A stretch of 64,000 bases of DNA from Cephalopachus bancanus. Taxonomy: Eukaryota; Chordata; Mammalia; Primates; Tarsiidae. The position numbers were made by a program, and so were the translations under genes. Where the stretch lies: positions 3,596,001 to 3,660,000 of the forward strand of contig JAPVLO010000056.1 in NCBI GenBank assembly GCA_027257055.1, given 5' to 3'. Below the pieces are notes generated by a model that worked only from the letters and a program-made list of their open reading frames with translations, was not told the origin of the DNA and did no database searches. Below are positions 21,560 through 32,048 of this stretch, piece after piece (position 1 is the stretch's first letter; the number at the start of each line of letters is the position of its first letter).

Positions 21560-21990
21560 AAACATGGAACCAACCACCCTACCCATCAAAATTAGACTGG
21601 ATTAAAAAAATGTGGTACATATATACAATGGAATATTATGCAGTCATAAAGAAGGACAAACATATGGACTTCACAGCAACTTGGATCGATTTAGAGTCGA
21701 TCATACTTAGTGATGTATCACATATACAAAGAACAGAGTACCATATGTTCTCACTCATAAGTAGACCATGAACAATAATCATACTACTATACAGAAGGGA
21801 TTGGCAGTACTGGGAAACTGTCAGGGGAGGGGGGCGTGGGAGTGGCAGTTGAGGGAAACTGTTAGGGGACGGAGGAACACACCTCATCAACAAGGGTACC
21901 TGCATAATTAACATTTGTCTACCTAACTCTAAATTGTATCCCACATCTTTATAATAATAATAAAGAATAAATATACAATTTTTTACAAAT
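21560..21990 (+). mobile_element. L1 3' end, sense, 5'-truncated
   Basis: Ends of ORF2 are visible as a frame from about 21565 to the stop at 21769-21771 (the last residues are the usual HMFSLI plus SRP read-on). The 3' UTR follows with a G-rich patch at 21820-21842 and an A/T-rich tail. The 3' UTR differs from that of the 45.7-kb L1, so it is a different subfamily. Confidence 0.9.
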
Positions 21991-22029
21991 AAAAAAGAAT
22001 ACAAATTTAAAATGTCAGTCACCTCCCCA

Positions 22030-22400
22030 AAAGTAGCTGACACTGATTGAGTGTTTGCTTTTTCAGTGCAAGACACTTCACCAAATGCTTTTCGTGTATT
22101 ACCCTGTGTAATCTTTATGAGGGAGGTTCTGTGATTCTATTTTACTTTACTATTTTTTTTTTGAAACAGGGTCTCACTCTGTTGCCTGGGTTGGAATTCA
22201 GCAATGCAATTATAGCTCACTTCAACCTCGAACACCTGGGCATGCTACTGTGCCTAGCTAATGGATTCTCTTTATTTTACAGATAAGGAAACAAAGGTTT
22301 AGTGAGGTGAAATAACTTCCTCTAGGCATACTAGTGGTAAGTTTGGGATTTGAACCCAGACAATCTGATCCCACACAAACCCCAATGTCATCATCTTTCG
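22030..22400 (-). repeat. MIR SINE, antisense, split by an Alu fragment
   Basis: The left part has cactgattgagtgtttgc and gtattaccctgtgtaatctttatgagggaggttctgtgattc. The right part resumes with tttattttacagataaggaaacaaagg and ends with atttgaacccagacaatctg. They are collinear. Confidence 0.82.
22149..22262 (-). mobile_element. Alu, antisense, internally deleted (~114 bp)
   Basis: T10 then gaaacagggtctcactctgttgcc at one end and gtgcctagctaatgg at the other, with most of the body missing. It sits inside the MIR. Imperfect gattct...ttttac flanks may be the target-site duplication. Confidence 0.78.
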
Positions 22401-22469
22401 TTTAATCTCTGGCACAACCTCCAATCAATGTCTTCTGGAGGAACCCAATGTTTATGGACAATATATATA

Positions 22470-22650
22470 CGATTGCCACTAGATGCCAGACACAGCACTC
22501 AACACTAATCGTATTAATTCATTAAAATCTGTCAAGCACTCTATAAGGAAAATATCATTACCCCACTTTACAGAGGAGGAAACTAAGGCTCAGAGATACT
22601 CTTTGCCCATGATTGCTGGGCTGGCTAAATGCAGAATCATTTTCAAACAC
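22470..22650 (-). repeat. MIR SINE, antisense
   Basis: ccactagatgccagacacagcactcaacac, attaccccactttacagaggaggaaactaaggctcagagatac. Confidence 0.8.
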
Positions 22651-22829
22651 AGACATATCTGGGGAAAGCCTCATTCTTCCTTCAACAACTTTGGAATCCC
22701 CTGAAAGAGATCTGGCATACACACAGGAAAAAGGTTCACAGAAGGAAACAGGAGGCGGCAGAGCCAAGTAACAAACTTTAGGATTCTAACAACAAAGGCT
22801 GCCTGAGATCAGAGACAGGAGACGTTGCA
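22651..22829. other. Unassigned non-coding DNA
   Basis: No recognised gene or repeat. Confidence 0.45.
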
Positions 22830-22955
22830 AAAGGTTAGATCCATCTGGAAAGGTTGAATGGAGGAAGCCAAACTCCAGGTGGGAACTGAAGATTGGAGGA
22901 CATTGGGATGGGCAAGGTATTCTAGGAAGAGGAATAGCACATCCAAAACTGAAGT
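22830..22955 (-). repeat. L2-like fragment, antisense
   Basis: aaggttgaatggaggaagccaaac and gcaaggtattctaggaagaggaatagcacatcc resemble antisense L2. Weak. Confidence 0.4.
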
Positions 22956-24000
22956 GCGGTCTAGAAACAGATTCAAGTAGCAAAAGGGAGCACCAATAAA
23001 ACAGTGTGCAGTTGAGGAATACCAGCTTTCTAGGGCTCCAGCTGTGGGTCTGGCACAACACACACAACCCTCAAGCCCCACACCCACAGCACTCTTTGTT
23101 CTCCTCTAGCAGCTAACTCACCAGGTACCAAAGCTACAACTGGGAAAGTCACAAAAGTTACAGGAGAGACAATAAGCCAAGAAGGAAAAGATACCATTTG
23201 CATCTCATGTGGGGCCTCCCGGGAAGGGAGGGAGAAGCAAGACATGGAGGGAGGGAAGAGCTTTGATTTGCCCACAGCACATGCTGGTCTCAGTTCTGCT
23301 ACTACCCGTTTCTCCCCCATCTCCTCCCTTGCCTCCCCAGTATTCTGCATGCAGCAGCAAATGTATGAATTCTTGGATGGCTTGACAAAACAATCTCTGA
23401 GATTTATTTCTGTTGGACAATCTTGTGTATTTTCCCCCTGCTGACAAATCTGTCATCAGCAAGCTCTCTCTGCGAGGCTATGGATTTGGAGATCACATGC
23501 CTGATGCAGACACTGTTGCTTACAAACTGAACTAAGAAAGTGGACTCCCTGAGATGAGAGTGAGCCTGCAGCCTAGCTGATTTCAGAGGGCTGGAATCTT
23601 TACTTAGGAGTCAGTGATGCCTCACAGGTTGGTATCTGAGATGGGAAGGCCACATGGGGTAAAAGATAGGGGCAGTAACCCTGTGCAGTATGGTCAGTAT
23701 AAGGTGAGGGTGTATGACCTTGAGATGGTTTCAGTAATTCAAAAACTAAATCTAGTTGGGTAAGATCCAACAGTGGCCTTGAATTATTTTGCAACCTGAA
23801 TGTTGATAAGTTGGGTACCACCATTGGGTGCTACATGCTAGTAAATAAATGTGGAAAATGTTCTGTCAGGTGTAAATTTCTATATCAGTGTAAAGAACTG
23901 TAATTGTTACCTTTTTTTGAAAGGAACAAAATGTTATGTCTTGTGTCAGTTTTGGAAACTGGAGCCCATAAACTAAGAAGCATAGAATTTCAGACCTGGA
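22956..24000. other. Unassigned non-coding DNA
   Basis: About 1 kb without a clear repeat. Overlapping frames on both strands at 23030-23462 run through a C/G-richer patch but show no protein family, and no splice pattern singles one out. Confidence 0.5.
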
Positions 24001-24004
24001 GAGA

Positions 24005-24300
24005 GATGCATTGACTCCATTAGCAAGCATTTGATGACTGCCTCTGGAAACCAGGTCCCATGTGGAGCTGTGGAGCACTGGAGAAGAACCAAACCCAGGC
24101 CCTCAAGGTCCCCACAGAAAGTACAGTGACAAGGAGAGTCATTGGGGGTGATGGGAACACAGGGATGGGGGGCATCTCAATCAGTATGGGGCATCAGGAA
24201 AGGTTTTCCACCCAGAGGGAAGTTAGGGCTAAATTCCAAAGGAGAAATACAACAGTAGCCAGGCAAAGACTCAGAGGACACACTGCTAAGGGGTGATGGG
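24005..24300 (-). repeat. L2 LINE, antisense
   Basis: aagcatttgatgactgcctctgg, aggccctcaaggtccccacagaaag, and catcaggaaaggttttccacccagaggg follow the antisense L2 order. Confidence 0.65.
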
Positions 24301-24334
24301 CACATTTGAAGCACCAGGTGAGCAAACGACCAGC

Positions 24335-24600
24335 CTCCAAGCCCTTCATTTGAACAGATATCAAAGCTGAGACTAAAGAGAGGAGCAACTTACCCAAGTC
24401 ACCCAAGTAGTAAGTGGTACAACTAAAAAATTCACAACAAAGTTTGCTTTGGCTCACTTTACTAAATTGCCTACATACTAAACATGGAATATGACATCTT
24501 TACAAGCATCACATAGACAGGTAGTGGCAGGTCTGAGATGAGAACCCAGGTCTCCTTGCTCCCAGTCCAGTGCTCATTCCATTATGCCATGCAGAGGAGT
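24335..24600 (-). repeat. MIR SINE sequence, antisense, interrupted
   Basis: 24335-24435: acagatatcaaagctgagactaaagagagg, cttacccaagtcacccaagtagtaagtgg. 24505-24600: ggtagtggcaggtctgagatgagaacccaggtctcc and cagtgctcattccattatgcc. The middle is unclear, so these may be two copies. Confidence 0.7.
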
Positions 24601-24930
24601 CTTGACTCCTTCACCATGCCATTGCTCCTAGATCTTCCCCATGGTTCCCTTACTGTGGAACTCTGTCTCCAAGACTAATGCCTTTATTTCTTTTGCATTA
24701 AGTTGACAAAAAGAACGAGGTCATCATCCCTTTCTCTGGCATTTCCCACCCGTGAAAACCACTGAAGTCAGGAAGTCACCAGACATTCTCATTTCCAAGC
24801 CATCCTTTGAAAGGCCAGCCGGTCTGGGAATAAAACATTTCAATGTCAGGCATTTAATCCTTAAAGAGAGAGTAAAATGATGAGGAGACTTTAAAATTGC
24901 TCCTAGCTTTGTGTGTAATAGCCCGTCACG

Positions 24931-25197
24931 CTGGAGGTCACTACCAATCCCCTCATCTCGAGATTCCCAGGCTTAGAGGAGCAGGTGGAGTATTTGTTCC
25001 AGGAGCCAGAGAAAATTGCAGACCTGACCCTGCCTTCCTTGAGCTCAGAAAGGACCCACCTCTACAAGAAAACCCAATTCCTTATTGAACCACAGTCGGC
25101 CAACTTAACCACCAACAAAGAACTGATACAGGAGACAAAGTGGCACCACTTACAAGAATTACCTAGAAGACCCTGGTATATTACTCATGACATCTCA
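24931..25197 (+). repeat. Left arm of a long inverted repeat
   Basis: This 267-base segment reappears in reverse complement at 25802-26071. By hand I count about 28 mismatches plus a few small gaps, roughly 89% identity. The best block is gaactgatacagg/gacaaagtggcacc and the final ctggtatattactcatgacatctca, which is identical. An open frame (24985-25293) crosses this arm and reads through. I do not recognise the sequence as any repeat family or gene. Confidence 0.95.
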
Positions 25198-25234
25198 AAA
25201 CAACTCTTCAAGGTACTAATTTCAGCATCTAGGC

Positions 25235-25500
25235 CAGTGGTATGGCATGACGGTTCATACTGTGAGTTCCAGAGCCAGACAGACTGGGTCTGAATTCCAT
25301 CTCTGTCTCTTATTAACTGTGATATTTATTAATGACACAAATTACTTAGCCTCTCTATGCCTACGCCACTCAACTTTGTAATGGGGATGATTATAGTGCC
25401 AGCTTCAGAGGATTATTGTGAAGAATAAATGAGTTAACAAATGTAAAGTCCTTAGAAGAGTACCTGGCACATAGTAAGATTCGATCAGCATTGGTTATGG
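25235..25500 (+). repeat. MIR SINE, sense, in the inverted-repeat spacer
   Basis: Near full-length: gagttccagagccagacagactgggtctgaattcc, gcctctctatgcctacgccac, gtaatggggatgattatagtgcc, and agagtacctggcacatagtaag. It fills much of the spacer between the two inverted arms. Confidence 0.9.
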
Positions 25501-25801
25501 CAACTAATGATGACCATTGTTATCTCTGTTGCGTAAAATGAGGAATCTGAATCCAGGAATCAGAATCCAGAATACTTTGCAGAGTTGTTTGGAGGTGCAG
25601 AGTGACTAAATAGCCACTATCTGCGATAATAGATGTTCAATCAGTGTTAGTATTATTATGTTATACTTCCTTGAAGCTTTGCAGAGCCTACGCTTAATCA
25701 ACATTTATTTTGTCACTAAGTTTGGCCATATGTCTGCTTCTGAGGAAGCAGTGATTTTTTAGAACCAGGTATTTACCCGGAGTTGTGCTTTCCTGCAAAC
25801 C

Positions 25802-26071
25802 TGAGATGTCATGAGTAATATACCAGGGTCTTTTAGGTAATCCTTATAAGAGGGTGCCACTTTGTCCCCTGTATCAGTTCTTTGTTGGTGGTGAAGTCGG
25901 CTGACTATGGCTCAATAAGGAATTGGGTTTTGTTGTAGAGGTGGGCTCTTTCCAAGCACAAGGAAGGCAGGGTCAGGTCTGCAATCTTCTCTGCCTCCAG
26001 GAACACACACTCCACCAGCTCCTCTAAGCCTGGCAGTCTCAAGAGATGTGTGGATTGGTGGTGACCTCCAG
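25802..26071 (-). repeat. Right arm of a long inverted repeat
   Basis: Reverse-complement partner of 24931-25197. The frame homologous to the left arm's open frame is present on the minus strand (25905-26093) but is stopped by a TAG just after the shared QFLIEP-type segment. The spacer of 604 bases holds a MIR and unassigned sequence. Confidence 0.95.
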
Positions 26072-26079
26072 GAAGTGAA

Positions 26080-26160
26080 TTAGCCAGGATCACCTGACCA
26101 GTAAGTGGTGGAACTAGAAATGAAACTCAGGGCTCTTTCAATCATACCTCAACTCCTCTA
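26080..26160 (-). repeat. MIR SINE fragment, antisense
   Basis: gatcacctgaccagtaagtggtggaactagaaatgaaactcagg directly after the right arm. Short. Confidence 0.65.
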
Positions 26161-26209
26161 TAGCCTTGGAATATCCTTATTCTAAAGTCATTACTCAAAT
26201 GCAATATCT

Positions 26210-26345
26210 CATAAGCAGGGCAGAGGAGGACTGTTTCAAAGACAGTGAAGTCAAGGCTCAGCAAAAGGAAATAGTGGGCCAAGACCATACACATGCAGAT
26301 GGGAGAATCAGACATTGAACTTGGGTCTCCGGGACAGCTTGTTTC
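26210..26345 (-). repeat. MIR-like SINE fragment, antisense
   Basis: gtgaagtcaaggctcagcaaaagg, gccaagaccatacacatgcag and acattgaacttgggtctcc give a diverged antisense MIR order. Confidence 0.6.
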
Positions 26346-26659
26346 ACAGCAAGGGAGAGGGGAGAAAAGAGGACCAGTGTGAACTGGGCACACAAAGTGA
26401 TGGTGGATAGGCAGCTGAGGTGTGAGGAGAGGAGGGCTGGCTAGGGGTACAGAGCCATGAGCTACAGCCCTGCGCCTGCACTGCATAATCACGACTGTTC
26501 TATCAAGTGAGATGGTTTTTAAATCACAAGGTTTGAAACCTTGTTTGCTTTGTGCTACATGATGACTACCCTATTTGAGTAAGGGTTCACTGACAAAAAA
26601 CACAGGTTTACAATTTTGATTGGACTATAACCAAGTGGGAACAGAGTACAGAGTCTTCA

Positions 26660-26870
26660 AAGTTCAAATTGAATCATGCCCTATCTGGACATATCACTCG
26701 GTCTTCATGACAGCCAATGAGATTGGCACCCATGATTCCAATTTACAGATGAGAGAATTCAGATTCAGAGGCTAAGTAACTTGCTGAAGATAAAAATACT
26801 AGCAAGTGGCAGAGTTTGAATTCAAACTCTGCCTTCCTCTAAACCTATGCTCTTTCCCATAAACTAGTTT
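26660..26870 (-). repeat. MIR SINE, antisense
   Basis: ccaatttacagatgagagaattcagattcagagg, taagtaacttgctgaag, actagcaagtggcagagtttgaattcaaac. Confidence 0.88.
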
Positions 26871-27330
26871 GTTTTTCTGTTTTTTTAACTGGTGTTTAAT
26901 CAACACCAGTACTTGCCACCCATAGCTCCTGACCAGCGTAAGGCTCAAGGAACAGCACACTGAGTTGTTCTAACCAAAAGCCAAAATACCGGAACAGGCC
27001 TATAAAGATTAAAGAACTTTCCCAAAGGCCCAAAGGCATGTAGCTTCTAAGAGGCAAAAATGATTAAAGAGCTCTGGAAACAGAAGAGACTATGTCTAAT
27101 GGATTTCAGTGCTGAACCTGGATGGAACAGTGCATGCCATAGAGCTAGAAGCCGTTGTTCTTTACGATGCTTAACTCATAAGAAATAGTGCCCTACTTCT
27201 CTGAGGATAAAGCACACACCTCTTAGCTGAGCAAGTTCAGCTAAGACTGAGGCTACCTTCCCACTACCCCCAAATGTGGTCAGGATGCACTGACATCTGA
27301 GTCAATCCATTGCCCTCTCAGTTCTCTCCA
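26871..27330. other. Unassigned non-coding DNA
   Basis: No recognised gene or repeat. A small inverted motif (ttaactggtgtttaatcaacaccagtac) at about 26884-26912 has an 8-base stem (ctggtgtt/aacaccag). Confidence 0.5.
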
Positions 27331-27334
27331 CGCA

Positions 27335-27615
27335 CCATTGATTAATTCATTCTATGCCCAGCACTGGGCCCAGCACTAGAGCTAGAAGGAGGAGGTACCC
27401 AAGGCCCTAAGAAGTACAAGTCAAAAGGAGAATGGTGTTAAACGTGGAAAGTTCTGAGAGAGTGAAAGATATTGTGGAAGCAGAGAAGAGGGAGAGATTT
27501 AACTGTGTTTCAAAAGGTAGGTAGAAAAAGTTCTCAGAGCAGGTGATGCTTGAGTGGAGTCTGGATGACAGGAGAACTTCTGATAGATGGAGAGTAACAA
27601 GGGAGAGACATAGCA
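27335..27615 (-). repeat. L2 LINE, antisense
   Basis: Starts with the antisense tail (gattaattcattctatgcccagcactggg), passes aaggccctaagaag and reaches aagttctcagagcaggtgatgcttgagtggagtc. Confidence 0.7.
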
Positions 27616-27637
27616 ATGCGGTCAGAGCGAACAGCCA

Positions 27638-27915
27638 GAACAAAGGCTCTGCTCAAATGTCGCCTCCTCAGAGCAGCCATCCCTGACCATTCACATAGAA
27701 ATAATAGCCTCTGTCTTTGTCCCCTGCTTTTTTCTTTCCCCATATATTAGCTATTAGTTACATCACATTTTTCTGATTGTTTATTAACCATTTCTCCCAT
27801 TAGGATGTAAGCTCCATCCAAACAGACTGTTTTCTTCATGGCTGCATCCCAGTGCCTAGAGCTGTATGTAGCACATAGTAGATGTTTGATAAACATCTGT
27901 TAAATAAATGAACAA
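27638..27915 (+). repeat. L2 LINE, sense, 3' end
   Basis: tctgctcaaatgtcgcctcctcagagcagccatccctgacc, aggatgtaagctccatccaaacagactg, agtgcctagagctgtatgtagcacatagtagatg and ttaaataaatgaac. It lies right next to the antisense L2 at 27335-27615, so two L2s face apart from a shared junction near 27.62-27.64 kb. Confidence 0.9.
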
Positions 27916-28074
27916 GTAACAAGTGGATGTGGCTAAAAATACCAGGCAAATGCATATATGCTTACCTCTTTGATGTGAAGCAGAATGTGGGGAGCATTTT
28001 ACCACCTCTCTCTTTTTCTCCCGTTCTCTTAATGTAAATTAAGTATATTGAAATGAAGGAGGAGGAGATAGAAA

Positions 28075-28290
28075 CTAATATTTATTGAGCATTGATTATG
28101 CTGATAGCTCACATAATTTCAATCTCTGTAACAACTTGATGAACAGGTATCATCATCCCCAATTTGTAGTAAAAGAATTCCAGATGCATGTGATTTATGC
28201 AGTCTCCCAGTTAGTAAGTGAAATGGTGGGGCTGGGATTTGAACCCAGGTCTGCTAGGCCCCAGGGCCTTCCCTATGACCACATAGAGAC
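28075..28290 (-). repeat. MIR SINE, antisense
   Basis: aatatttattgagcattgattatgctg, acaggtatcatcatccccaatttgtag, ccagttagtaagtgaaatggtggggctgggatttgaacccagg. Confidence 0.9.
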
Positions 28291-28379
28291 AATAATGAGA
28301 TACCAGAGGAACCTATCTGCTCTGTGAGGGGCTGGTGAGCAGCACTGCTGCTCCCACAGTGTCTGTCCTTATCTGGGGC

Positions 28380-28575
28380 TTTTCATTATCTCCCTAAAAT
28401 TCTAACGATAAGCTCTGACACTCAGTGTTTACATCCCATCATTATATAAGGAAATAGTCTCAGAAACTGAGTAAACTGTTTTAAGATCACCCAGCTGGTG
28501 AGGTGGTGGGGAAAATAAAGGATTCAGACCTGGATTCCAGAAGGCCTGACTTCAAAATCTGTGATCTTCCCTTCC
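28380..28575 (-). repeat. MIR SINE, antisense
   Basis: ataaggaaatagtctcagaaactgag, aagatcacccagctggtgaggtgg, attcagacctggattcc. Moderately diverged. Confidence 0.7.
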
Positions 28576-29030
28576 AGCAACTCTGCAGACCATAAGAATT
28601 TGAAAGGGATAAGGAATCTCCATTTCAGCTCCTGGAACACATGACAGTTTCTCACCCCAGATTGTTCTCAGCTCAGTATGAAAACATATAACAGAGTATG
28701 AATGCCTGAGTGAAAGAAAGACCTAAACTTAAATTATTCCAGAACAGCAAGCTATTGTCAGTGATTGACAACCAGTCTCGACTCTCACTAGTGACAGCCA
28801 CATACAAGTCAGCCTTCAAAAAGAGCTCGCTCCTCTTCAATTAGCAGAGCTGAAATGAAACCACTTAGAAAATTATACTATTGGGCGACGGATGGGTTTT
28901 ACATGTAATGAGAAAAATAAAGGCTAGGCCTGATGTTTACCATCAGCCGAGCTAGAGACGTCAGATATGCCAGGACTTGGAGCCCACACATTCTCCTGGA
29001 ACTCATGCCTGCCTGCCTTTCTGCCACTAA
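28576..29030. other. Unassigned non-coding DNA
   Basis: No recognised gene or repeat. Confidence 0.5.
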
Positions 29031-29039
29031 TCCAACCCT

Positions 29040-29280
29040 GGATTCATTCATTCTTCATTCATTTAGCAAATATGTATTGATTCTTGACTGCCAAAGATTG
29101 GCGCTACAATGGGGAACAAAACAGATACGATCCGTGTTCCCTGGCACACCCAGACAAGCAAAGAGGTATTGAGATATGTTGCAGTAGGTGACATCGTGGC
29201 TAAGATGCAGGGTGCTCAGAGGCAGGGCCAAGGGAGAGTAGTGAGAAAACAACACTTCACACTGGGTGGAACACAGTCGT
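29040..29280 (-). repeat. L2 LINE, antisense
   Basis: attcattcattcttcattcatttagcaaatatgtattg, then tacaatggggaacaaaacagatacgatccgtg: the antisense L2 3' end. Confidence 0.78.
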
Positions 29281-29469
29281 GTGGGGCAGAAAAATGCCCA
29301 CCCAGCAGACAACATGCTTGGCCATCAGGAGAAAGAAAAGAATGGGCAGGGCAGGGAGTTGGCAGCCATAGAAGGAATGGGCCCTCCTCCAGTTGGTCCC
29401 ACCTGTCTGTCCCCTAAGAAGTGCTAGAATCACAGCTCTAAAAAGCTGGAAGGGCTTCAAGTCACTCAT

Positions 29470-29690
29470 CACCATTCACTCAACAGGATATCATGTCCCA
29501 GGATATCAAAGGCTCAGAAGAGAACAAGAGCAGGGCACACACAGACACTGCCAGGGGTTCCCTAGGAGTAAAATGCCTGGGCCAGAATATGGAGGGTTGG
29601 CCATGTGAAGGGGATGCACTTCATCCTGAGGTCATGGGGAGCCACTGAAGGTTTGAGGAAGAGGAAGTGACACCCAAAGTCTATGACATT
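29470..29690 (-). repeat. L2 LINE, antisense
   Basis: gggccagaatatggagggttggcc and cttcatcctgaggtcatggggagccactgaaggtttgag: the antisense L2 order, perhaps the continuation of the copy just upstream. Confidence 0.65.
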
Positions 29691-29854
29691 TAGCCAGCGC
29701 CTTATCTATGAGATTTCTAGATTTGTAGGTACAAGACCTGGTAGAAATGGATAAGAGAAAACAGAGAAAGACAGGTATTTATCTGGTTGAGAGGAAAATA
29801 CAGGATATACTTGCTTCTTAGATATGGAGCACAGTAAAAGGGAAAGAAAACGAA

Positions 29855-29960
29855 GATTAGAGTCCAGTCCTGGCTGTCTCTAAACAAGTCAGTCTCCCAC
29901 TTCTACACACGCTCTGCCTCAGTAGCTTCATCTGTGTGATGGGTAAAGAGTTAGGTAGCT
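29855..29960 (+). repeat. MIR SINE fragment, sense
   Basis: gagtccagtcctggctgtctc, ctctgcctcagtagcttcatctgtgtgatgggtaaagag. Confidence 0.7.
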
Positions 29961-29974
29961 ACTTAAAAATGACA

Positions 29975-30195
29975 ATTACTAATATGCATTAAAATATCAA
30001 TCTGATCCATGTGCTTATCTCCTTTAATGCCCATAAGCACCCTGTGAAGTAGATCTAATTATTATCATCTCGATTTTGCAGTAATGGAAATTTAAATTTG
30101 AAGATGTTAATAGCTTATTGAAGGTCAAATAATTAGCAAGTAGCAGAACTGGGATTTGAATGCAGCACTCAAGTACTTAACCATGGAGGCATCCT
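29975..30195 (-). repeat. MIR SINE, antisense
   Basis: ctcctttaatgcccataagcaccctgtgaagtag, ttatcatctcgattttgcag, attagcaagtagcagaactgggatttgaatgcagc, taaccatgg. Confidence 0.88.
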
Positions 30196-30484
30196 ATTTC
30201 CAGGTCCTTGTAAATTTATTTCACAAGGATTTTCTAAACACCTGGGTTATGAGGGTGAAAAGATGAGGAAGCAGAGTTGTCCTAAAACAAGATACAGACA
30301 TATATTCTCTTTTATTAGGAACCCTGAATTCTAGTCCTGGTTGTGTCATTAATTCAGTTTGCCTCTATGAAGAGAGTGTGTGTTGGTATGTTTAGAGGGA
30401 GAGGGAGGGGTGGCAAGATGATCTCTCAGGGTCTCTCTTTCTCCTGCACTTTGAAATCATCTGATGTCCATAGGATGACACAAG

Positions 30485-31090
30485 AGACCCAGGACTGAGA
30501 TGACCCACGCCTGGCACAGTTATAGCAACAGCATCATTCCCAGTATAAATCAAACCCCAAATCGACTAGGCACCCAAATAAAGGCTAATTGGACAGCTTG
30601 GCCCTTATCCAGAAGACTCAGTGACCACAGCCTGGATAGAAGCTGTCTCTTTGACCCCTGGACCAGGCCATTCACAGTGAGCAGAGCCCAAAGGGTCTGT
30701 CTGAGAGAGACGTCTCCACTTTGGGGGCCATGAGATCAGGTCAGGCCTGGGGCCGACATAAGAAACAGCTGTCACCATAGGCATGCTTAGACAAGCTGGC
30801 CCAAACCCTGTGTAGCAGTATGCCATCCAACTAGAGCTAATTAGCCACCTGTGGGTCAGGGGCAGTAAAAGACCAGAGGGAGGCTGCCTCGAGACCTGGG
30901 CCCGCCCCTTGGCCTGCAGCCCTGCCCTCCTACCTTCAGGTAACCCACCCTGTTCTGACTAATGGGCTGCAGCCAAGGAGGAAGGAAACAACCTGAAGAG
31001 AATTGTGTTCTCCCTTCTAATAAACTTTTCAAAAGGCTCTTGGGATCCATGGCTGGATTCTCCCACGCACACAGCCCCAGGAGCCGAGGG
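30485..31090 (+). other. Possible solo LTR or unique sequence
   Basis: A GC-richer 600-base block with an AATAAA-type signal in cttctaataaacttttcaaaaggctc at about 31012-31040, followed by a short unique stretch. This layout recalls an LTR with its polyadenylation signal, but I cannot match a family and did not find a flanking target duplication. It could equally be unique host DNA. Confidence 0.3.
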
Positions 31091-31399
31091 ACAGAGGCGC
31101 GCGTAACAGCTCATTTAGCAGGGGACAAATGGTCTCCTTTCAGACCAACCAATAAAACATTATGCACTCAGGTAGACGCGGGGACCCAAGACAGGTGTCG
31201 ATTAGAAAGACACACAAGGGACACAGCACCCACTCGCTTGTGATTGATATCCTGTGACTACTTGGCGGGGTGAGGGGGAGACACAAAAACAAAATCTGAA
31301 AGACAATGTTTCCTTCTTCAAACATCCCAGAAGGCAAAATGTAAAAGTGCTCGTTGGAATAACATATTGAAATGAAGATGATTATTAATAGTAATGAGG

Positions 31400-31630
31400 G
31401 CTTACGTGTGTGTGCATATGGTCCCCTGTTATTCATAACTCACTTTTGAATGCATCATCCCTTTGAGGTTTTACAACAACTCTATGTAGCAGAAAAGGCA
31501 AAAGGTAGTGTCCCCATTTTATAAAGATGGGCTCTGGAAGGCTGAGAACTCAATATATTACACAAGCCAAACACCAACAACACAGTTCAAACCAAGCTTT
31601 CTAACACCAAATCCACTACACTTTCCACGT
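31400..31630 (-). repeat. MIR-like SINE, antisense
   Basis: atcatccctttgaggttttacaacaactctatgtag, gtgtccccattttataaagatgg, then a diverged remainder. Confidence 0.65.
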
Positions 31631-31689
31631 GAGCACAGCAAGTCCAAACTTGATGTTCCTTTTATACTTTTTAAAAATCATAATGTGTT

Positions 31690-31810
31690 GGGGCTGAAAT
31701 AGCCTTAATAACCACTGGAAACTAAAACCCAGAGAAGTTAAACCACATGCTCAAGATCATACATCAAATAGGACGGGATCCTTGGTCTTTATACTCTCTC
31801 TTCCTGCTAT
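31690..31810 (-). repeat. MIR-like SINE fragment, antisense
   Basis: ggaaactaaaacccagagaagttaaaccacatgctcaagatcatacatc. Confidence 0.65.
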
Positions 31811-31994
31811 ACGTCAATATAGGCCTCAATAACAAGAAATATTTCTACAAAAACTAGTAATAAAAGATGCTTATGTTGTTTCCTTAAAAAACAGTGATGC
31901 CAGCTACCCCCCACGTACCTTTTGGTGTAAGTCTTCACTTCTAATAAAGCAGTAATGTTAATGTGGGAGAAGCACACACAGAAGGAGAGAATCA

Positions 31995-32048
31995 GTAGCA
32001 TTCCTTGCGCACAGTAGGGGTTCAATAAAGGTTTGCTGAATCAAATGT
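31995..32048 (+). repeat. L2/MIR 3' terminus, sense
   Basis: cattccttgcgcacagtaggggttcaataaaggtttgctgaatc. Too short to separate L2 from MIR. Confidence 0.6.

Noticed and set aside
25235..25500. tRNA gene
   Set aside because: MIRs have a tRNA-derived head whose box-like words can suggest a tRNA, but no cloverleaf is preserved here.
24931..26071. A DNA transposon with long terminal inverted repeats
   Set aside because: I see no target duplication at the outer ends and no matching family, and the spacer holds a MIR. I keep it only as an unexplained inverted duplication.
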